Source: Chitinophaga parva (GTDB lineage: Bacteria; Bacteroidota; Bacteroidia; Chitinophagales; Chitinophagaceae). From it: a stretch of DNA of 64,000 nt. The notes under the pieces are model-generated. The model made no database searches. It was not told the origin of the DNA and worked only from the letters and a program-made list of their open reading frames with translations. Shown piece after piece: positions 24,559 through 33,347 of this stretch (position 1 is the stretch's first letter; every line of letters starts with the position of its first letter). The position numbers were made by a program, and so were the translations under genes. The stretch covers positions 558,001 to 622,000 of the forward strand of contig NZ_QCYK01000002.1 of NCBI RefSeq assembly GCF_003071345.1. The letters run 5' to 3'.

Positions 24559-25281
24559 TTACTGCTCGATGGAGATCAGCTCTACTTCAAACACCAGGGC
24601 AGAACCAGGGCCGATCTTGGGGCCAGCCTGGCGGTCGCCATAGGCAAGGTCTGAAGGGATGAAGAGTTTCCATTTGGAGCCTACAGGCATCAGCTGCAGG
24701 GCTTCTGTCCAGCCTTTGATCACGCCGCTCACCGGGAAGGAAATGGGCTCCCCTCTTTCCACGGAGCTGTCAAATACGGTACCGTCAATGAGGGTGCCGT
24801 GGTAGTGGGTCTTCACTTTGTCATTGATGGTAGGTTTAGGACCGGTACCTTCTTTGAGGATCTGGTATTGCAGGCCGTCAGGCAGGGTTACTACACCGGG
24901 TTTAGTTTTATTTTCAGCAAGGAATTTTTCACCGGCTTCCTTGTTCTTTTTCACCTTTTCCATTTTCAGCTGCTGTAAATAATTGCTTATAGACATATCA
25001 CATTCTGTTTTTGTGAGTAATGGTGTTGCATTTTTCTGTGCATCCTGCAAGGCCCGGGAGAGCATCGCGATATTGATATGCTCCATTCCCTGGGCTTTAA
25101 AGGTATTGAACAGATCCTGTCCAATCGCATAGCTTACGGAATCGAGCGGTGTTTTTAATATAGGGGCAGCAGTGGCGTGCTTCTTCGCAGTTGCGGCTGC
25201 TTTGGGCTTGGGCTTGGTCTGTGCAAAACCGGCAGTGGTCATCAGTCCCAGGGCGCCCAGCAATAGAAAACGTTTTATCAT
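24559..25281 (-). CDS. FKBP-type peptidyl-prolyl cis-trans isomerase, exported
   Basis: Periplasmic or outer-membrane-associated proline isomerase of 240 residues. A signal peptide (LLLGALGLMTTAGFAQ) is followed by a Lys/Ala-rich stretch (TKPKPKAAATAKKHATAAP), then the helical dimerisation domain of the Mip/FkpA type (VSYAIGQDLFNTFKAQGMEHI) and a C-terminal FKBP domain (about 130-240: YQILKEGTGPKPTINDKVKTHYHGTL in part, GTVFDSS, IKGWTEALQLMPVGSKW, ALVFEVELISI). All usual FKBP motifs are present. The probable role is folding of exported proteins. Confidence 0.9.
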   Translation of the reverse strand: MIKRFLLLGALGLMTTAGFAQTKPKPKAAATAKKHATAAPILKTPLDSVSYAIGQDLFNTFKAQGMEHINIAMLSRALQDAQKNATPLLTKTECDMSISNYLQQLKMEKVKKNKEAGEKFLAENKTKPGVVTLPDGLQYQILKEGTGPKPTINDKVKTHYHGTLIDGTVFDSSVERGEPISFPVSGVIKGWTEALQLMPVGSKWKLFIPSDLAYGDRQAGPKIGPGSALVFEVELISIEQ

Positions 25282-25371
25282 GTTTTAGGTAGTTGTAGCT
25301 GCAAAATAGCAATTTCCAGGTTCCCGCGAGGTTTCAAGTTCCGGGCGCCTGGAAATGGCAGGTTGAAAATT

Positions 25372-27255
25372 TTATTTTACGATGGGCAGTATAATGCTGG
25401 AAGCATGCGCCGCGTCATGGAATATTCTGATCTCTGCTTTTTTAAAGTCTGACGGTGCGGCATGGTAGATATCCGTGAAGACCTGCGGGTTGCGGTCTAC
25501 CAGCGGGAACCAGCTGCTTTGGATCTGGATCATGATACGGTGGCCCTTGAGGAAAGTATGGGCTACGTCCGGCAGGGTAAACTTCACCTGCGTAGGCTGG
25601 CCCGGTTCAAAGGGGGCGGGCTTTTCAAAGCTGTTGCGGAATTTGCCGCGCATCACATCTCCTCTCACCAGCATTTCATAGCCACCCATGGGGTAGGTGC
25701 TGGATACCAGGCGGCGATGCTCTGTGGGTGCTTCATGCTCGTATTTGAAATCATCCGGGAATACATCAATGACCTTGACCACAAAATCCGCATCCGTGCT
25801 GCTTACGCTCGCCACCAGGTCTGCCACCACGGGACCGGCCAGGGTTACATCATCTGTAAGTACATCCGTGCTGAAGGTGATCACGTCCGGGCGGCGTTCT
25901 GCAAAACGTTGGTCGTCCGTCATGTAGCTGATGGTGCGGGTCATGTGTACTTCCGGAACATAGGGCACCGGTTTTGCAGGATCGCTGGTGTAGCCGGTGA
26001 AACTATTGCTGGCAGTGGGTTTGCTGAAGGAGAGTTTATTGCCGGCCTGCAGGTAAAGCGGTGTGGGCTGCATAGCTGCCGGGGGCCATTTGGGCAGGTG
26101 TTTCCACTGGTTTTCGCCGGTGAAGAAGATGGTAGCTTCCGCCAGGTTGTCTGTGCCTTCATCTTTCAGATAATAGTTGAAGAATACAGACTCCAGGCTG
26201 TCCTGGTAAAATTTGGAAGTGTTGCTGCCCCAGTGCACGTTGCCCAGATGGGTACCGTCTGCACTGGCCCATTCGCCGTGGTACCAGGGGCCCATCACGA
26301 TCTTATTATTCGCATGTGCATCCTGCTTTTCGATGGACTTGTACACATTCCACGCACCAAAGCAGTCTTCCGCATCAAACACGCCACCTACTTCCAGCAT
26401 GGCGGGTTTCATGGCAGTGAGGTAGGGGCGCACATTACGGGCCTTCCACCAGGCATCGTAAGTGCCATGGTTCATCAGGTCTTTCCAGAAAGCAATGCTA
26501 TCGCCCATCAGTTTTGTAAGGCCAGGCAGGGAGCCCGCTTCCAGGTAGAATTTGTAGTTATCGTGCGTGGTGTACTGGAAACCTTTAGGCCCTGCCGTGG
26601 TAGGCTGGGGGCGGGGTGCGCCAAAGCTGGGATAGAAAGAGAATGCATCCATCTGGAAAAAGGCGCCATTGTGGTGAAAGTCATCCCCGATGAACCAGTC
26701 TGTCACCGGAGCCTGCGGGCTCACGGCCTTCAGGGCGGGATGATTGCTCAAAGCCGCCATGGTGCTGTAAAAGCCGGGATAGGAAATGCCGTAGATGCCT
26801 ACGCGGCCGTTATTGTTTTCCAGATTCTTTACCAGCCAGTCAATGGTGTCATAGGTATCGCTGGCCTCATCAATATCCTGTTTTGTTTTTTTGCCGGGAT
26901 TGAAGGGGCGTACATCTTCAAATGTGCCTTCACTCATCCAGCGCCCGCGCACATCCTGCGTAATGAGGATGTAGCCCTCTTTGAGAAAGTTCTTGTTAGA
27001 CATTTTCCACCATTCCTTGAATTTATCAGCGCCATATGGTGCACAGGAATAAGGTGTACGGGTCATAATAATGGGGTGCTTCTCGGATTTGTCTACCGGC
27101 AGGTACACGGAAGTAAACAGTTTTACCCCGTCCCGCATGGGTACCATGATCTCTTTTTTTACATAATGCGAAGTGACCCAGGCAGAGTCGATCTCCTGTG
27201 CATGTGCGTGCACGTACAGCATGGCTGAAGCAGCCAGCAGGAGCCATTTTTTCAT
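25372..27255 (-). CDS. CocE/NonD family alpha/beta hydrolase, exported
   Basis: Serine hydrolase of the X-Pro dipeptidyl-peptidase (S15)/CocE type, 627 residues, with a signal peptide (LLLAASAMLYVHAHAQ). The nucleophile elbow is YGISYPGFYSTMAAL (about residue 165). QDVRGRWMSEG lies upstream and VFDAEDCFGAW contributes the acid region. The C-terminal jelly-roll (VAHTFLKGHRIMIQIQSSWFP) completes the architecture. The family includes alpha-amino-acid ester hydrolases, glutaryl acylases and cocaine esterase; this length and signal peptide fit the amino-acid ester hydrolase group best. The exact substrate is unknown. It appears to be transcribed alone. Confidence 0.85.
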   Translation of the reverse strand: MKKWLLLAASAMLYVHAHAQEIDSAWVTSHYVKKEIMVPMRDGVKLFTSVYLPVDKSEKHPIIMTRTPYSCAPYGADKFKEWWKMSNKNFLKEGYILITQDVRGRWMSEGTFEDVRPFNPGKKTKQDIDEASDTYDTIDWLVKNLENNNGRVGIYGISYPGFYSTMAALSNHPALKAVSPQAPVTDWFIGDDFHHNGAFFQMDAFSFYPSFGAPRPQPTTAGPKGFQYTTHDNYKFYLEAGSLPGLTKLMGDSIAFWKDLMNHGTYDAWWKARNVRPYLTAMKPAMLEVGGVFDAEDCFGAWNVYKSIEKQDAHANNKIVMGPWYHGEWASADGTHLGNVHWGSNTSKFYQDSLESVFFNYYLKDEGTDNLAEATIFFTGENQWKHLPKWPPAAMQPTPLYLQAGNKLSFSKPTASNSFTGYTSDPAKPVPYVPEVHMTRTISYMTDDQRFAERRPDVITFSTDVLTDDVTLAGPVVADLVASVSSTDADFVVKVIDVFPDDFKYEHEAPTEHRRLVSSTYPMGGYEMLVRGDVMRGKFRNSFEKPAPFEPGQPTQVKFTLPDVAHTFLKGHRIMIQIQSSWFPLVDRNPQVFTDIYHAAPSDFKKAEIRIFHDAAHASSIILPIVK

Positions 27256-27286
27256 AGACTTGTTGATTTTAAAGTGTTGCGCTTGC

Positions 27287-27655
27287 TTATTTAGATTTTG
27301 GATTTTTGGCTTGAAGGGCAGCTTTGTCTTTTTGCGGCAGTTTGCTCACTACGAGGTCATAGGACCCTTTTATCCACTCCAGCAATAGTTTCGTTGATAC
27401 GTCACCGTTAGTCTCCACGGTGATCCAGTGTTTTTTGTTCATATGATACGCGGGGTGTACGCCGCTGTACCGTTCCTGGCGCTCGGTCACGTCTTCGGGA
27501 TCGGCTTTCAGGTTCATGGTTTCAAAGGTGTCTATATGGCTCAGCACAAACACCTTTCCGCATACTTTGTACACAAGTGTTTCCTCACCGAAGGGAAATT
27601 CTTCGGTAACGCCCGGCAGGGCCAGGCAGAAGTCCTGGAAGGTTTCGATGTTCAT
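27287..27655 (-). CDS. MmcQ/YjbR family protein
   Basis: Small cytoplasmic protein of 122 residues of the MmcQ/YjbR family, whose fold resembles the DNA-binding domain CyaY-like. The family signature is visible: LALPGVTEEFPFGEETLVYKV in parts, FVLSHIDTFETMNLKADPED, and YHMNKKHWITVETNGDVS. DNA binding has been suggested from structure but a biological role is not established. Length is normal. It is 31 bp upstream of the hydrolase gene on the same strand, so the two may share a transcript. Confidence 0.85.
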   Translation of the reverse strand: MNIETFQDFCLALPGVTEEFPFGEETLVYKVCGKVFVLSHIDTFETMNLKADPEDVTERQERYSGVHPAYHMNKKHWITVETNGDVSTKLLLEWIKGSYDLVVSKLPQKDKAALQAKNPKSK

Positions 27656-27736
27656 CCTGGTAATTTACGGAAGGCGGGCCGGTTTTTCAAAAAAGGGGAT
27701 GACCAGCGGGCCTGGGCGGGGGTAGGTGGTGAAATG

Positions 27737-27763
27737 TAAAAAGGCCAGGCGAAAACGCCCGGC
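27737..27763 (-). terminator. intrinsic terminator after the YD-repeat-like lipoprotein gene
   Basis: Read on the minus strand: GGCCGGGCG, TTTT loop, CGCCTGGCC, then five T (arms at 27755-27763 and 27742-27750, one mismatch). Confidence 0.75.
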
Positions 27764-27794
27764 CCATCAAGTTAGTGTAATCGGTTCGTAGGAG

Positions 27795-28700
27795 TTACTT
27801 GTGTTGAACAATGGTTGCATAATTAAATTGGATCACGTACTGCTCTGTGTGCGGTCCGTTCTCGTTCGTTACCTTCAGTGCGTACCGTTGCTCCAGCGGG
27901 TAATGCGAGGTGCTGTCATATACGTACGTGAAGTCAGTATTGTCTATCACGCTGTTACGCGTGTCAGTTGCGGCGTTGTAAGTGTCCTGTGTCACGGCGG
28001 CGGTGGCCGGGTTGTTCTGCGCATCAAAAGCGTAGTCCAATTGTGGCTGCCAGTAGTCTACCAGCAAGGGACAGTTGCGGTACAGGCGGTAAAAAGGATT
28101 GAGGCCTGTATCGTAGGTCATCACCGTTTCCAGGCTGCTGGTCGTATAGCCGCCAGCGTTACCCTGGTAGCTGTTGGTTTGTACCCGTACGGTGTTGCCG
28201 TTGTTCAGCTGCAGGAGGCTGTAATTCAGCATACGCGCCTCATACAGCTGGGAAGTTACAGTGTCCTTGCTGCCGATCTGGGTGGGCTGCCCTTCTGTAT
28301 CCAATGTGTACTGGGTACTGTCTGAGAAGGCCACACCGGGAGCAGCGGTGTACACGGCAAATCCACCACTGTTCCATGAAAGGGAATCGGCCAGGTAAAG
28401 CTGTCCTTCCCCGTTATAATGTGCAATGCGCTGTACTTTGTTATCCTTGTTGTAAATAAATTCCAGCCTGGAATAAATGCTTTTGCCATCGGCCGCAGGG
28501 GAGATGATCGTCTTCAGCAACAGGGTCTGCTGGTCGTACACCAGGCTGTCCATGATCACTCCATTGCGATGAATGCTGGTGAGCATATAAGCGGTATCCT
28601 GGCGGGTGTTGCCACCTTTCCCGTTATCTTCTTTCCTGCAGGCACTGATCAGCATGAAGCCGGCCAGCAGCGGGACGATTGCGCGAAGCATTGTTTTCAT
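27795..28700 (-). CDS. lipoprotein of unknown function, DUF4595-like
   Basis: Predicted lipoprotein of 301 residues with lipobox LISAC (Cys21), followed by RK. The mature part has repeated strand-turn units such as RLEFIYNKDNKVQRIAHYNG and YAFDAQNNPATAAV, which resemble the YD-like units of the DUF4595 family, common as surface lipoproteins in Bacteroidota. The assignment rests on pattern only. It is preceded by a small membrane protein gene 38 bp upstream on the same strand, and closed by a terminator. Confidence 0.6.
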   Translation of the reverse strand: MKTMLRAIVPLLAGFMLISACRKEDNGKGGNTRQDTAYMLTSIHRNGVIMDSLVYDQQTLLLKTIISPAADGKSIYSRLEFIYNKDNKVQRIAHYNGEGQLYLADSLSWNSGGFAVYTAAPGVAFSDSTQYTLDTEGQPTQIGSKDTVTSQLYEARMLNYSLLQLNNGNTVRVQTNSYQGNAGGYTTSSLETVMTYDTGLNPFYRLYRNCPLLVDYWQPQLDYAFDAQNNPATAAVTQDTYNAATDTRNSVIDNTDFTYVYDSTSHYPLEQRYALKVTNENGPHTEQYVIQFNYATIVQHK

Positions 28701-28738
28701 AGGAACTGGAACATGTCAGGTTAAAAGGTTTTCCTCTC

Positions 28739-29275
28739 TCAGGCCTCTGCTACTGCTGCACTGGTTTCCGGCATGGCCGGTACCGGGTTATTGATTGCCA
28801 GTATCACGCGTGATTGCTTGGCATAGGTGATGTTGAGCGTATTTCCACGGCGGAAGTCTTTTACTTCGCCGTTCATATAATAATAGGTCTTCTTCTTATT
28901 GTTGGCCAGGTGCAGCATGAAATTGGTCTGTGTACCATTGTTTTCATAATACACGCCCTCAATCGGCGCTTCCATGGTCTCTTTTTCCAGCATTACCAGG
29001 TCTTTTTTAATAGCCCAGTAACGTACGTCGGTGACCTTGATCAATGCGAAAACCAGGGCAATGTCAAACGCCAGTACCCAGGCCCAGAACCAGAAATTCG
29101 CATAAGAAACGGCTGCGGCTTCATCTGAATGGGTCAGACTGGAAATAAGGGACGGCGCAAAGGCAGCTACGGTCAACAGCGCTATACCAATGAGCGCGAA
29201 GCTGATAATGCGGGATTTATTCCGGCGCAGGGCGGCCTGCAGCAGGAAGTTCTCCTCTGGTGTAATAAAAGACAT
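28739..29275 (-). CDS. membrane protein of unknown function, two helices
   Basis: Protein of 178 residues, not recognised. Two membrane helices are visible, about residues 20-45 (IISFALIGIALLTVAAFAPSL) and 62-82 (FWFWAWVLAFDIALVFALI), followed by a soluble domain of about 90 residues (KDLVMLEKETMEAPIEGVYY, KKKTYYYMNGEVKDFRRGN). The soluble part is mostly beta and should face one side of the inner membrane. It probably shares a transcript with the following lipoprotein gene. Alternative: a small sensor or scaffold; nothing in the sequence decides. Confidence 0.6.
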   Translation of the reverse strand: MSFITPEENFLLQAALRRNKSRIISFALIGIALLTVAAFAPSLISSLTHSDEAAAVSYANFWFWAWVLAFDIALVFALIKVTDVRYWAIKKDLVMLEKETMEAPIEGVYYENNGTQTNFMLHLANNKKKTYYYMNGEVKDFRRGNTLNITYAKQSRVILAINNPVPAMPETSAAVAEA

Positions 29276-29483
29276 AGTTAAATAGGTTTTTCGGTTTTCC
29301 AGGTTTTTCAGTGCTAATATATGAAAAATATTTAAATACTGTTTAATTTTTATATATCGCTGAAAAATAATGTATTGATTTGTAGGGCTGTAGTAGGCTA
29401 ACTACCCCTGTAGTTGGAATTGGCGCACAGAATTGGCCTGAACGTGGGATGCGGGGAATTGGGGCGTAGAACCACCACCATAA

Positions 29484-29522
29484 AAACAAAAGTGGCTGCT
29501 TCTGCGGCAGCCACTTTTGTTT
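29484..29522 (-). terminator. terminator after gcvP
   Basis: Sixteen-base-pair stem (AAACAAAAGTGGCTGC, 29484-29499, with GCAGCCACTTTTGTTT, 29507-29522). The T-rich side lies downstream of gcvP on the minus strand. Confidence 0.85.
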
Positions 29523-29544
29523 ATCAAACTAAAATACAATCTCC

Positions 29545-32406
29545 TTATGCAGTCGCTTCTTCATATGCACTTACCGGTTCGCAGGTGCAGATGAGGTTAC
29601 GGTCGCCATACGTATTGTTGATACGGCTTACAGAAGGCCAGAACTTGTTCTCCTTCACATAGCTCAGCGGAAAGGCAGCCTGCTGGCGGCTGTAGGGGCG
29701 GGCCCATTCATCAGCCGTGATCACAAACTGGGTATGCGGTGCATGTTTCAGTACATTGTTTGCCTTATCTGCAGTACCGTTTTCAATGGCGCGGATCTCC
29801 TCGCGGATGCTCAGCAGGGCATCGCAGAAGCGGTCCAGTTCTGCTTTGTCTTCACTTTCCGTGGGCTCTATCATGATGGTGCCGGCTACCGGGAAGCTCA
29901 TGGTGGGCGCGTGGAAACCGTAGTCCATCAGGCGTTTGGCCACATCTTCCGCTTCTATACCGGCAGAAGCCTTGAAGGGACGCAGGTCTACGATGAACTC
30001 GTGTGCACAGGTGCCGTTGGAACCAGTGTACAGGATCTCGTAATCCTTTTCCAGGCGGGCCTTCATATAGTTAGCATTAAGAATGGCATATTGGGTCGCC
30101 TGCTTCAGCCCTTCAGCACCCAGCATACGGATGTAGGCGTAGGAAATGAGCAGGATGGAAGCCGAGCCAAAAGGCGCTGCCGATACGGCGTGCGGCTGTG
30201 TGCCATCCAGGCTTACGTGGCCGGGCAGGAAAGGCGCCAGGTGGCCGCGCACGCAGATGGGGCCCATGCCGGGACCACCACCGCCATGCGGGATCGCAAA
30301 GGTCTTATGCAGGTTCAGGTGGCATACGTCTGCGCCAATGAGGCCCGGAGCGGTGAGGCCCACCTGGGCGTTCATGTTGGCACCATCCATATACACCTGG
30401 CCACCATGCTGGTGCACGATGTCACAGATCTCTTTCACGCTTTCTTCGTATACGCCGTAGGTGCTGGGGTAGGTGATCATGATACCGGCCAGGTTAGCTG
30501 CATGTTGCGCGGCTTTGGCCTTCAGGTCTTCCACGTCGATGTAGCCATTTTCCAGGGCTTTCACTACTACCACTTTAAAGCCGGCCATCACTGCAGATGC
30601 GGGGTTGGTACCGTGGGCAGAGATGGGGATGAGGATCACGTTGCGGTGTGCTTCATTACGGCTCTGGAAGTAGTTACGGATCACTACCAGGCCTGCAAAT
30701 TCGCCCTGGGCGCCACTGTTGGGCTGCAGGGAGCAGGCATCAAACGCGGTGATCTTGCAGAGATAATCGCTCAGTTCCTGTACTACCTGGTAGTAGCCGC
30801 CTGCCTGTGCCTTGGGGGCAAAGGGATGCATTTTGCTCCAGTGGCTCCAGCTCAGGGGGATCATTTCCGTGGCTGCATTCAGCTTCATGGTGCAGGATCC
30901 CAGGGAGATCATGGAAGTATTGAGCGAAAGGTCTTTATTTTCCAGCATCTTGATGTAGCGCATCATCTGGGACTCACTGTGGTGGGTGTTAAACACCGGG
31001 TGGGTAAGGTAAGCAGAGGTACGCTGCAGGGAAGCAGGGAGCTGTGTTGGGGCAGCAGGCTTACCGGAAAGGGCCGGCGTGCCAAATACTGCGAGGATGT
31101 CATTCACATCGCTGATGGTAGTGGTTTCATCCAGGGAAATGCCGATCTGGCCACCGGGCAGGTAGCGGAAGTTCATACCCGCTGCTTCTGCTTTGGCCTT
31201 GATGGCTGCATCATCCTGGCCTTTGATCACCAGGGTGTCAAAGAAGGATGTGGCTTCCAGCTGGATGCCCTGTGCCTGCAGTTTTTCTGCCAGGGTGGTT
31301 GCCAGCAAGTGCACGCGGCTGGCAATATTTTTCAGGCCTTGCGGACCGTGGTATACGGCATACATAGCGGCCATATTGGCCAGCAGGGCCTGGGCGGTAC
31401 AGATATTAGAAGTGGCTTTTTCGCGTTTGATGTGCTGCTCGCGGGTTTGGAGGGCCATGCGCAGGGCGCGGTTGTTCTGGGCATCCACGCTCACACCGAT
31501 GATGCGGCCAGGTATGGCGCGTTTGAAATCGTCCTTCACGGCAAAGAATGCAGCATGCGGACCACCAAAGCCCAGGGGAACGCCAAAGCGCTGGGCCACG
31601 CCCAGGGCCACGTCTGCGCCCAGTTCACCGGGAGGGGTGAGCAGGGTAAGCGCCAGCAGGTCTGTAGCAATGGCTACAAACGCGCCTGTGCTGTGCACCT
31701 GGTCAATGAATGCGCGGTAATCTTCTGCAGCACCCACGTTGTTGGGGTATTGCAGCAGGGCGCCAAAGTAGCTGTCGTCCAGCTTTGCCGTTTTGTAATC
31801 GCCGGTCACGATCTCGATGTGCAGCGGGTTGGCGCGGGTGGCCAGCACATCCAGCGTTTGCGGGAAAGTATGTTGGTCTACGAAGAAGCGGGGGCGGGTC
31901 AGGTGGTCGTGATCCTTGTTCAGCTGGTTGAAGAACATGATCATGGCTTCTGCCGCGGCGGTAGCTTCATCCAGCAGGGAGGCGTTGGCAATGGGCAGGG
32001 CGGTGAGGTCGCTTACCGCGGTCTGGAAATTCAGCAGGCTTTCCAGGCGGCCCTGTGAAATTTCCGCCTGGTAGGGCGTGTATTGGGTGTACCATCCCGG
32101 GTTCTCAAAGATGTTGCGCAGGATCACGCTGGGCGTGATGGTGTCGTAATATCCCTGGCCGATGTAGGAGCGTAAAACCTGGTTCTTGAGCGAAATTTCT
32201 TTCAGTTGGTGCAGGTAATCGTTTTCGCTGATGGCGCCCGGAACGTCCAGGGCGTGTTGCATACGGATGGCTGGCGGTACGGTCTTGTCTACCAAAGCCT
32301 CCAGGGAAGGCTCACCGGTAGTTTGCAGCATTTGTTCAGTTTCCCCGGCATTCGGCCCGATGTGACGGGTTTCGAATTCATTTTGTTGTAGTGCAAAGAG
32401 ATCCAT
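29545..32406 (-). CDS. gcvP: glycine dehydrogenase (decarboxylating), P-protein
   Basis: P-protein of the glycine cleavage system, 953 residues from the chosen start; PLP-dependent decarboxylation of glycine with transfer of the aminomethyl group to lipoyl-H-protein. It is the long single-chain form, containing both the N-terminal inactive-like half ([16 protein letters not shown] at the start) and the C-terminal catalytic half with the PLP lysine in [17 protein letters not shown]. The frame is open to 32484 but the upstream part ([16 protein letters not shown]) is not family-like; ATG at 32406 gives the usual [11 protein letters not shown] start. The lipoyl synthase gene lies 17 kb away. gcvT and gcvH are not seen. 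Confidence 0.94.
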   Translation of the reverse strand: MDLFALQQNEFETRHIGPNAGETEQMLQTTGEPSLEALVDKTVPPAIRMQHALDVPGAISENDYLHQLKEISLKNQVLRSYIGQGYYDTITPSVILRNIFENPGWYTQYTPYQAEISQGRLESLLNFQTAVSDLTALPIANASLLDEATAAAEAMIMFFNQLNKDHDHLTRPRFFVDQHTFPQTLDVLATRANPLHIEIVTGDYKTAKLDDSYFGALLQYPNNVGAAEDYRAFIDQVHSTGAFVAIATDLLALTLLTPPGELGADVALGVAQRFGVPLGFGGPHAAFFAVKDDFKRAIPGRIIGVSVDAQNNRALRMALQTREQHIKREKATSNICTAQALLANMAAMYAVYHGPQGLKNIASRVHLLATTLAEKLQAQGIQLEATSFFDTLVIKGQDDAAIKAKAEAAGMNFRYLPGGQIGISLDETTTISDVNDILAVFGTPALSGKPAAPTQLPASLQRTSAYLTHPVFNTHHSESQMMRYIKMLENKDLSLNTSMISLGSCTMKLNAATEMIPLSWSHWSKMHPFAPKAQAGGYYQVVQELSDYLCKITAFDACSLQPNSGAQGEFAGLVVIRNYFQSRNEAHRNVILIPISAHGTNPASAVMAGFKVVVVKALENGYIDVEDLKAKAAQHAANLAGIMITYPSTYGVYEESVKEICDIVHQHGGQVYMDGANMNAQVGLTAPGLIGADVCHLNLHKTFAIPHGGGGPGMGPICVRGHLAPFLPGHVSLDGTQPHAVSAAPFGSASILLISYAYIRMLGAEGLKQATQYAILNANYMKARLEKDYEILYTGSNGTCAHEFIVDLRPFKASAGIEAEDVAKRLMDYGFHAPTMSFPVAGTIMIEPTESEDKAELDRFCDALLSIREEIRAIENGTADKANNVLKHAPHTQFVITADEWARPYSRQQAAFPLSYVKENKFWPSVSRINNTYGDRNLICTCEPVSAYEEATA

Positions 32407-32563
32407 TATGAGAAGCAGGTAATGATATGAAAGAATGTGCAAAATTAACATAGTTTTCCCCAATGGCCAAGGGCTGGGCACCATTGGGGATACTGGGTTG
32501 ATAAATGGCGGGCTGCAGGCACAGGGATTGTCATGGGATTGTTTGGGAAGTCCCGGGAGCTGG

Positions 32564-32689
32564 GCCTTTAGGTCCTGGCCCTGGGTCTTAAGTCCCAGGT
32601 CTTAAACTTTAGGGTTTAAATCCCAGGTCCTAAGTTAGGCCCTAAGCCTGGAAAGTACCTAAGACCTAGGACCTAAGACCTGAGACAAT
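32564..32689. repeat. degenerate heptad array with inverted halves
   Basis: From 32564 the sequence divides into 18 consecutive 7-bp units, clearest from 32585: GTCTTAA, GTCCCAG, GTCTTAA, ACTTTAG, GGTTTAA, ATCCCAG, GTCCTAA. After 32655 the orientation is reversed: GTACCTA, AGACCTA, GGACCTA, AGACCTG, AGACAAT. The reverse complement of 32585-32605 matches 32658-32679 with few differences, so the two halves can fold back. It occupies the gap between the divergent gcvP and YkgJ-family genes and ends five bases before a perfect -7 box. Confidence 0.8.
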
Positions 32690-32693
32690 TTCC

Positions 32694-32701
32694 TACCTTT
32701 G
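32694..32701 (+). promoter_or_regulatory. -7 box of the YkgJ-family gene
   Basis: TACCTTTG is an exact TAnnTTTG match, six bases before the ATG at 32708. If used, the transcript would be almost leaderless. The position of a -33 box falls inside the heptad array and no TTTG is visible there. Confidence 0.5.
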
Positions 32702-32707
32702 CCCCCA

Positions 32708-33199
32708 ATGGACAAATCTTTAGAAAACTGGCAGGAGCGGGCGGTAGAAGCGCAGAAGCAGAACAAGCAGTTCCTGGCCAAACTGCAGGGGCGCAAGGGT
32801 AAAGGCGTGGAGAAACATTTACCTGATCTGCACGAGGAAGCCTTCTCCAAAATCGATTGCCTGGAATGTGCGGGCTGCTGCAAATCCATCAGCCCCCGTT
32901 TTAAAAAGCCGGATATTAAACGTATTTCCAAATACCTGGGCATGAAGGAGGGCGACTTTATTGACACCTACCTGCGCATAGACAGCGATGAGGATTATGT
33001 CACCAAATTCTCACCCTGCCCTTTCCTGGAAGAAGACAACAAGTGCCGTGTTTACGATGTGCGCCCCGGCGATTGCGAGAACTATCCTTACACAGACAGT
33101 TACGATTTTGTAAAAAGACCTAACATCACCGCGGAAAACTCGGTGATCTGCCCGGCCGTGTTCTACGTACTGGACCGGCTGAAAAAGATCGTCCAGTAG
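32708..33199 (+). CDS. YkgJ family cysteine cluster protein
   Basis: Cytoplasmic protein of 163 residues with the cysteine pattern of the zinc/iron-chelating YkgJ (UPF0153) family: CLECAGCCKSISPRF, then CPFLEEDNKCRVYDVRPGDCENYPY. The four to six conserved cysteines are believed to bind a metal or iron-sulfur centre. The molecular function is not established. The N-terminus (about 1-50) is charged and helical. ATG at 32708 is preferred to the TTG at 32699, because the latter lies on the -7 box. Confidence 0.88.
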   Translation: MDKSLENWQERAVEAQKQNKQFLAKLQGRKGKGVEKHLPDLHEEAFSKIDCLECAGCCKSISPRFKKPDIKRISKYLGMKEGDFIDTYLRIDSDEDYVTKFSPCPFLEEDNKCRVYDVRPGDCENYPYTDSYDFVKRPNITAENSVICPAVFYVLDRLKKIVQ

Positions 33200-33264
33200 G
33201 GAAAGACCCATTCCCGCCAGCTAATCATCTTACAGGAGCATTGCCGTTCACTATCCTGAAAAAT

Positions 33265-33315
33265 AACAAACCCGGATCCAGGACACCAAAGGCCACTAGA
33301 TCCGGGTTTATTGTT
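33265..33315. terminator. bidirectional terminator
   Basis: Arms AACAAACCCGGATC (from 33265) and GATCCGGGTTTATTGTT (to 33315), flanked by A on the left and T on the right, between the convergent YkgJ-type and MFS genes. Confidence 0.75.
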
Positions 33316-33347
33316 TGGAGGAACTGTTATTTGGAAATTTCTTTCCG

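Noticed and set aside
25462..27228. Plus-strand open frame of about 590 codons
   Set aside because: Antisense to the CocE-type hydrolase, whose catalytic motifs are clear; no domain or signal peptide in the shadow.
29734..32058. Long plus-strand open frame of about 770 codons
   Set aside because: It lies wholly antisense to gcvP, is rich in His, Gly, Val and Cys and matches no family; it is a shadow of a strongly conserved gene.
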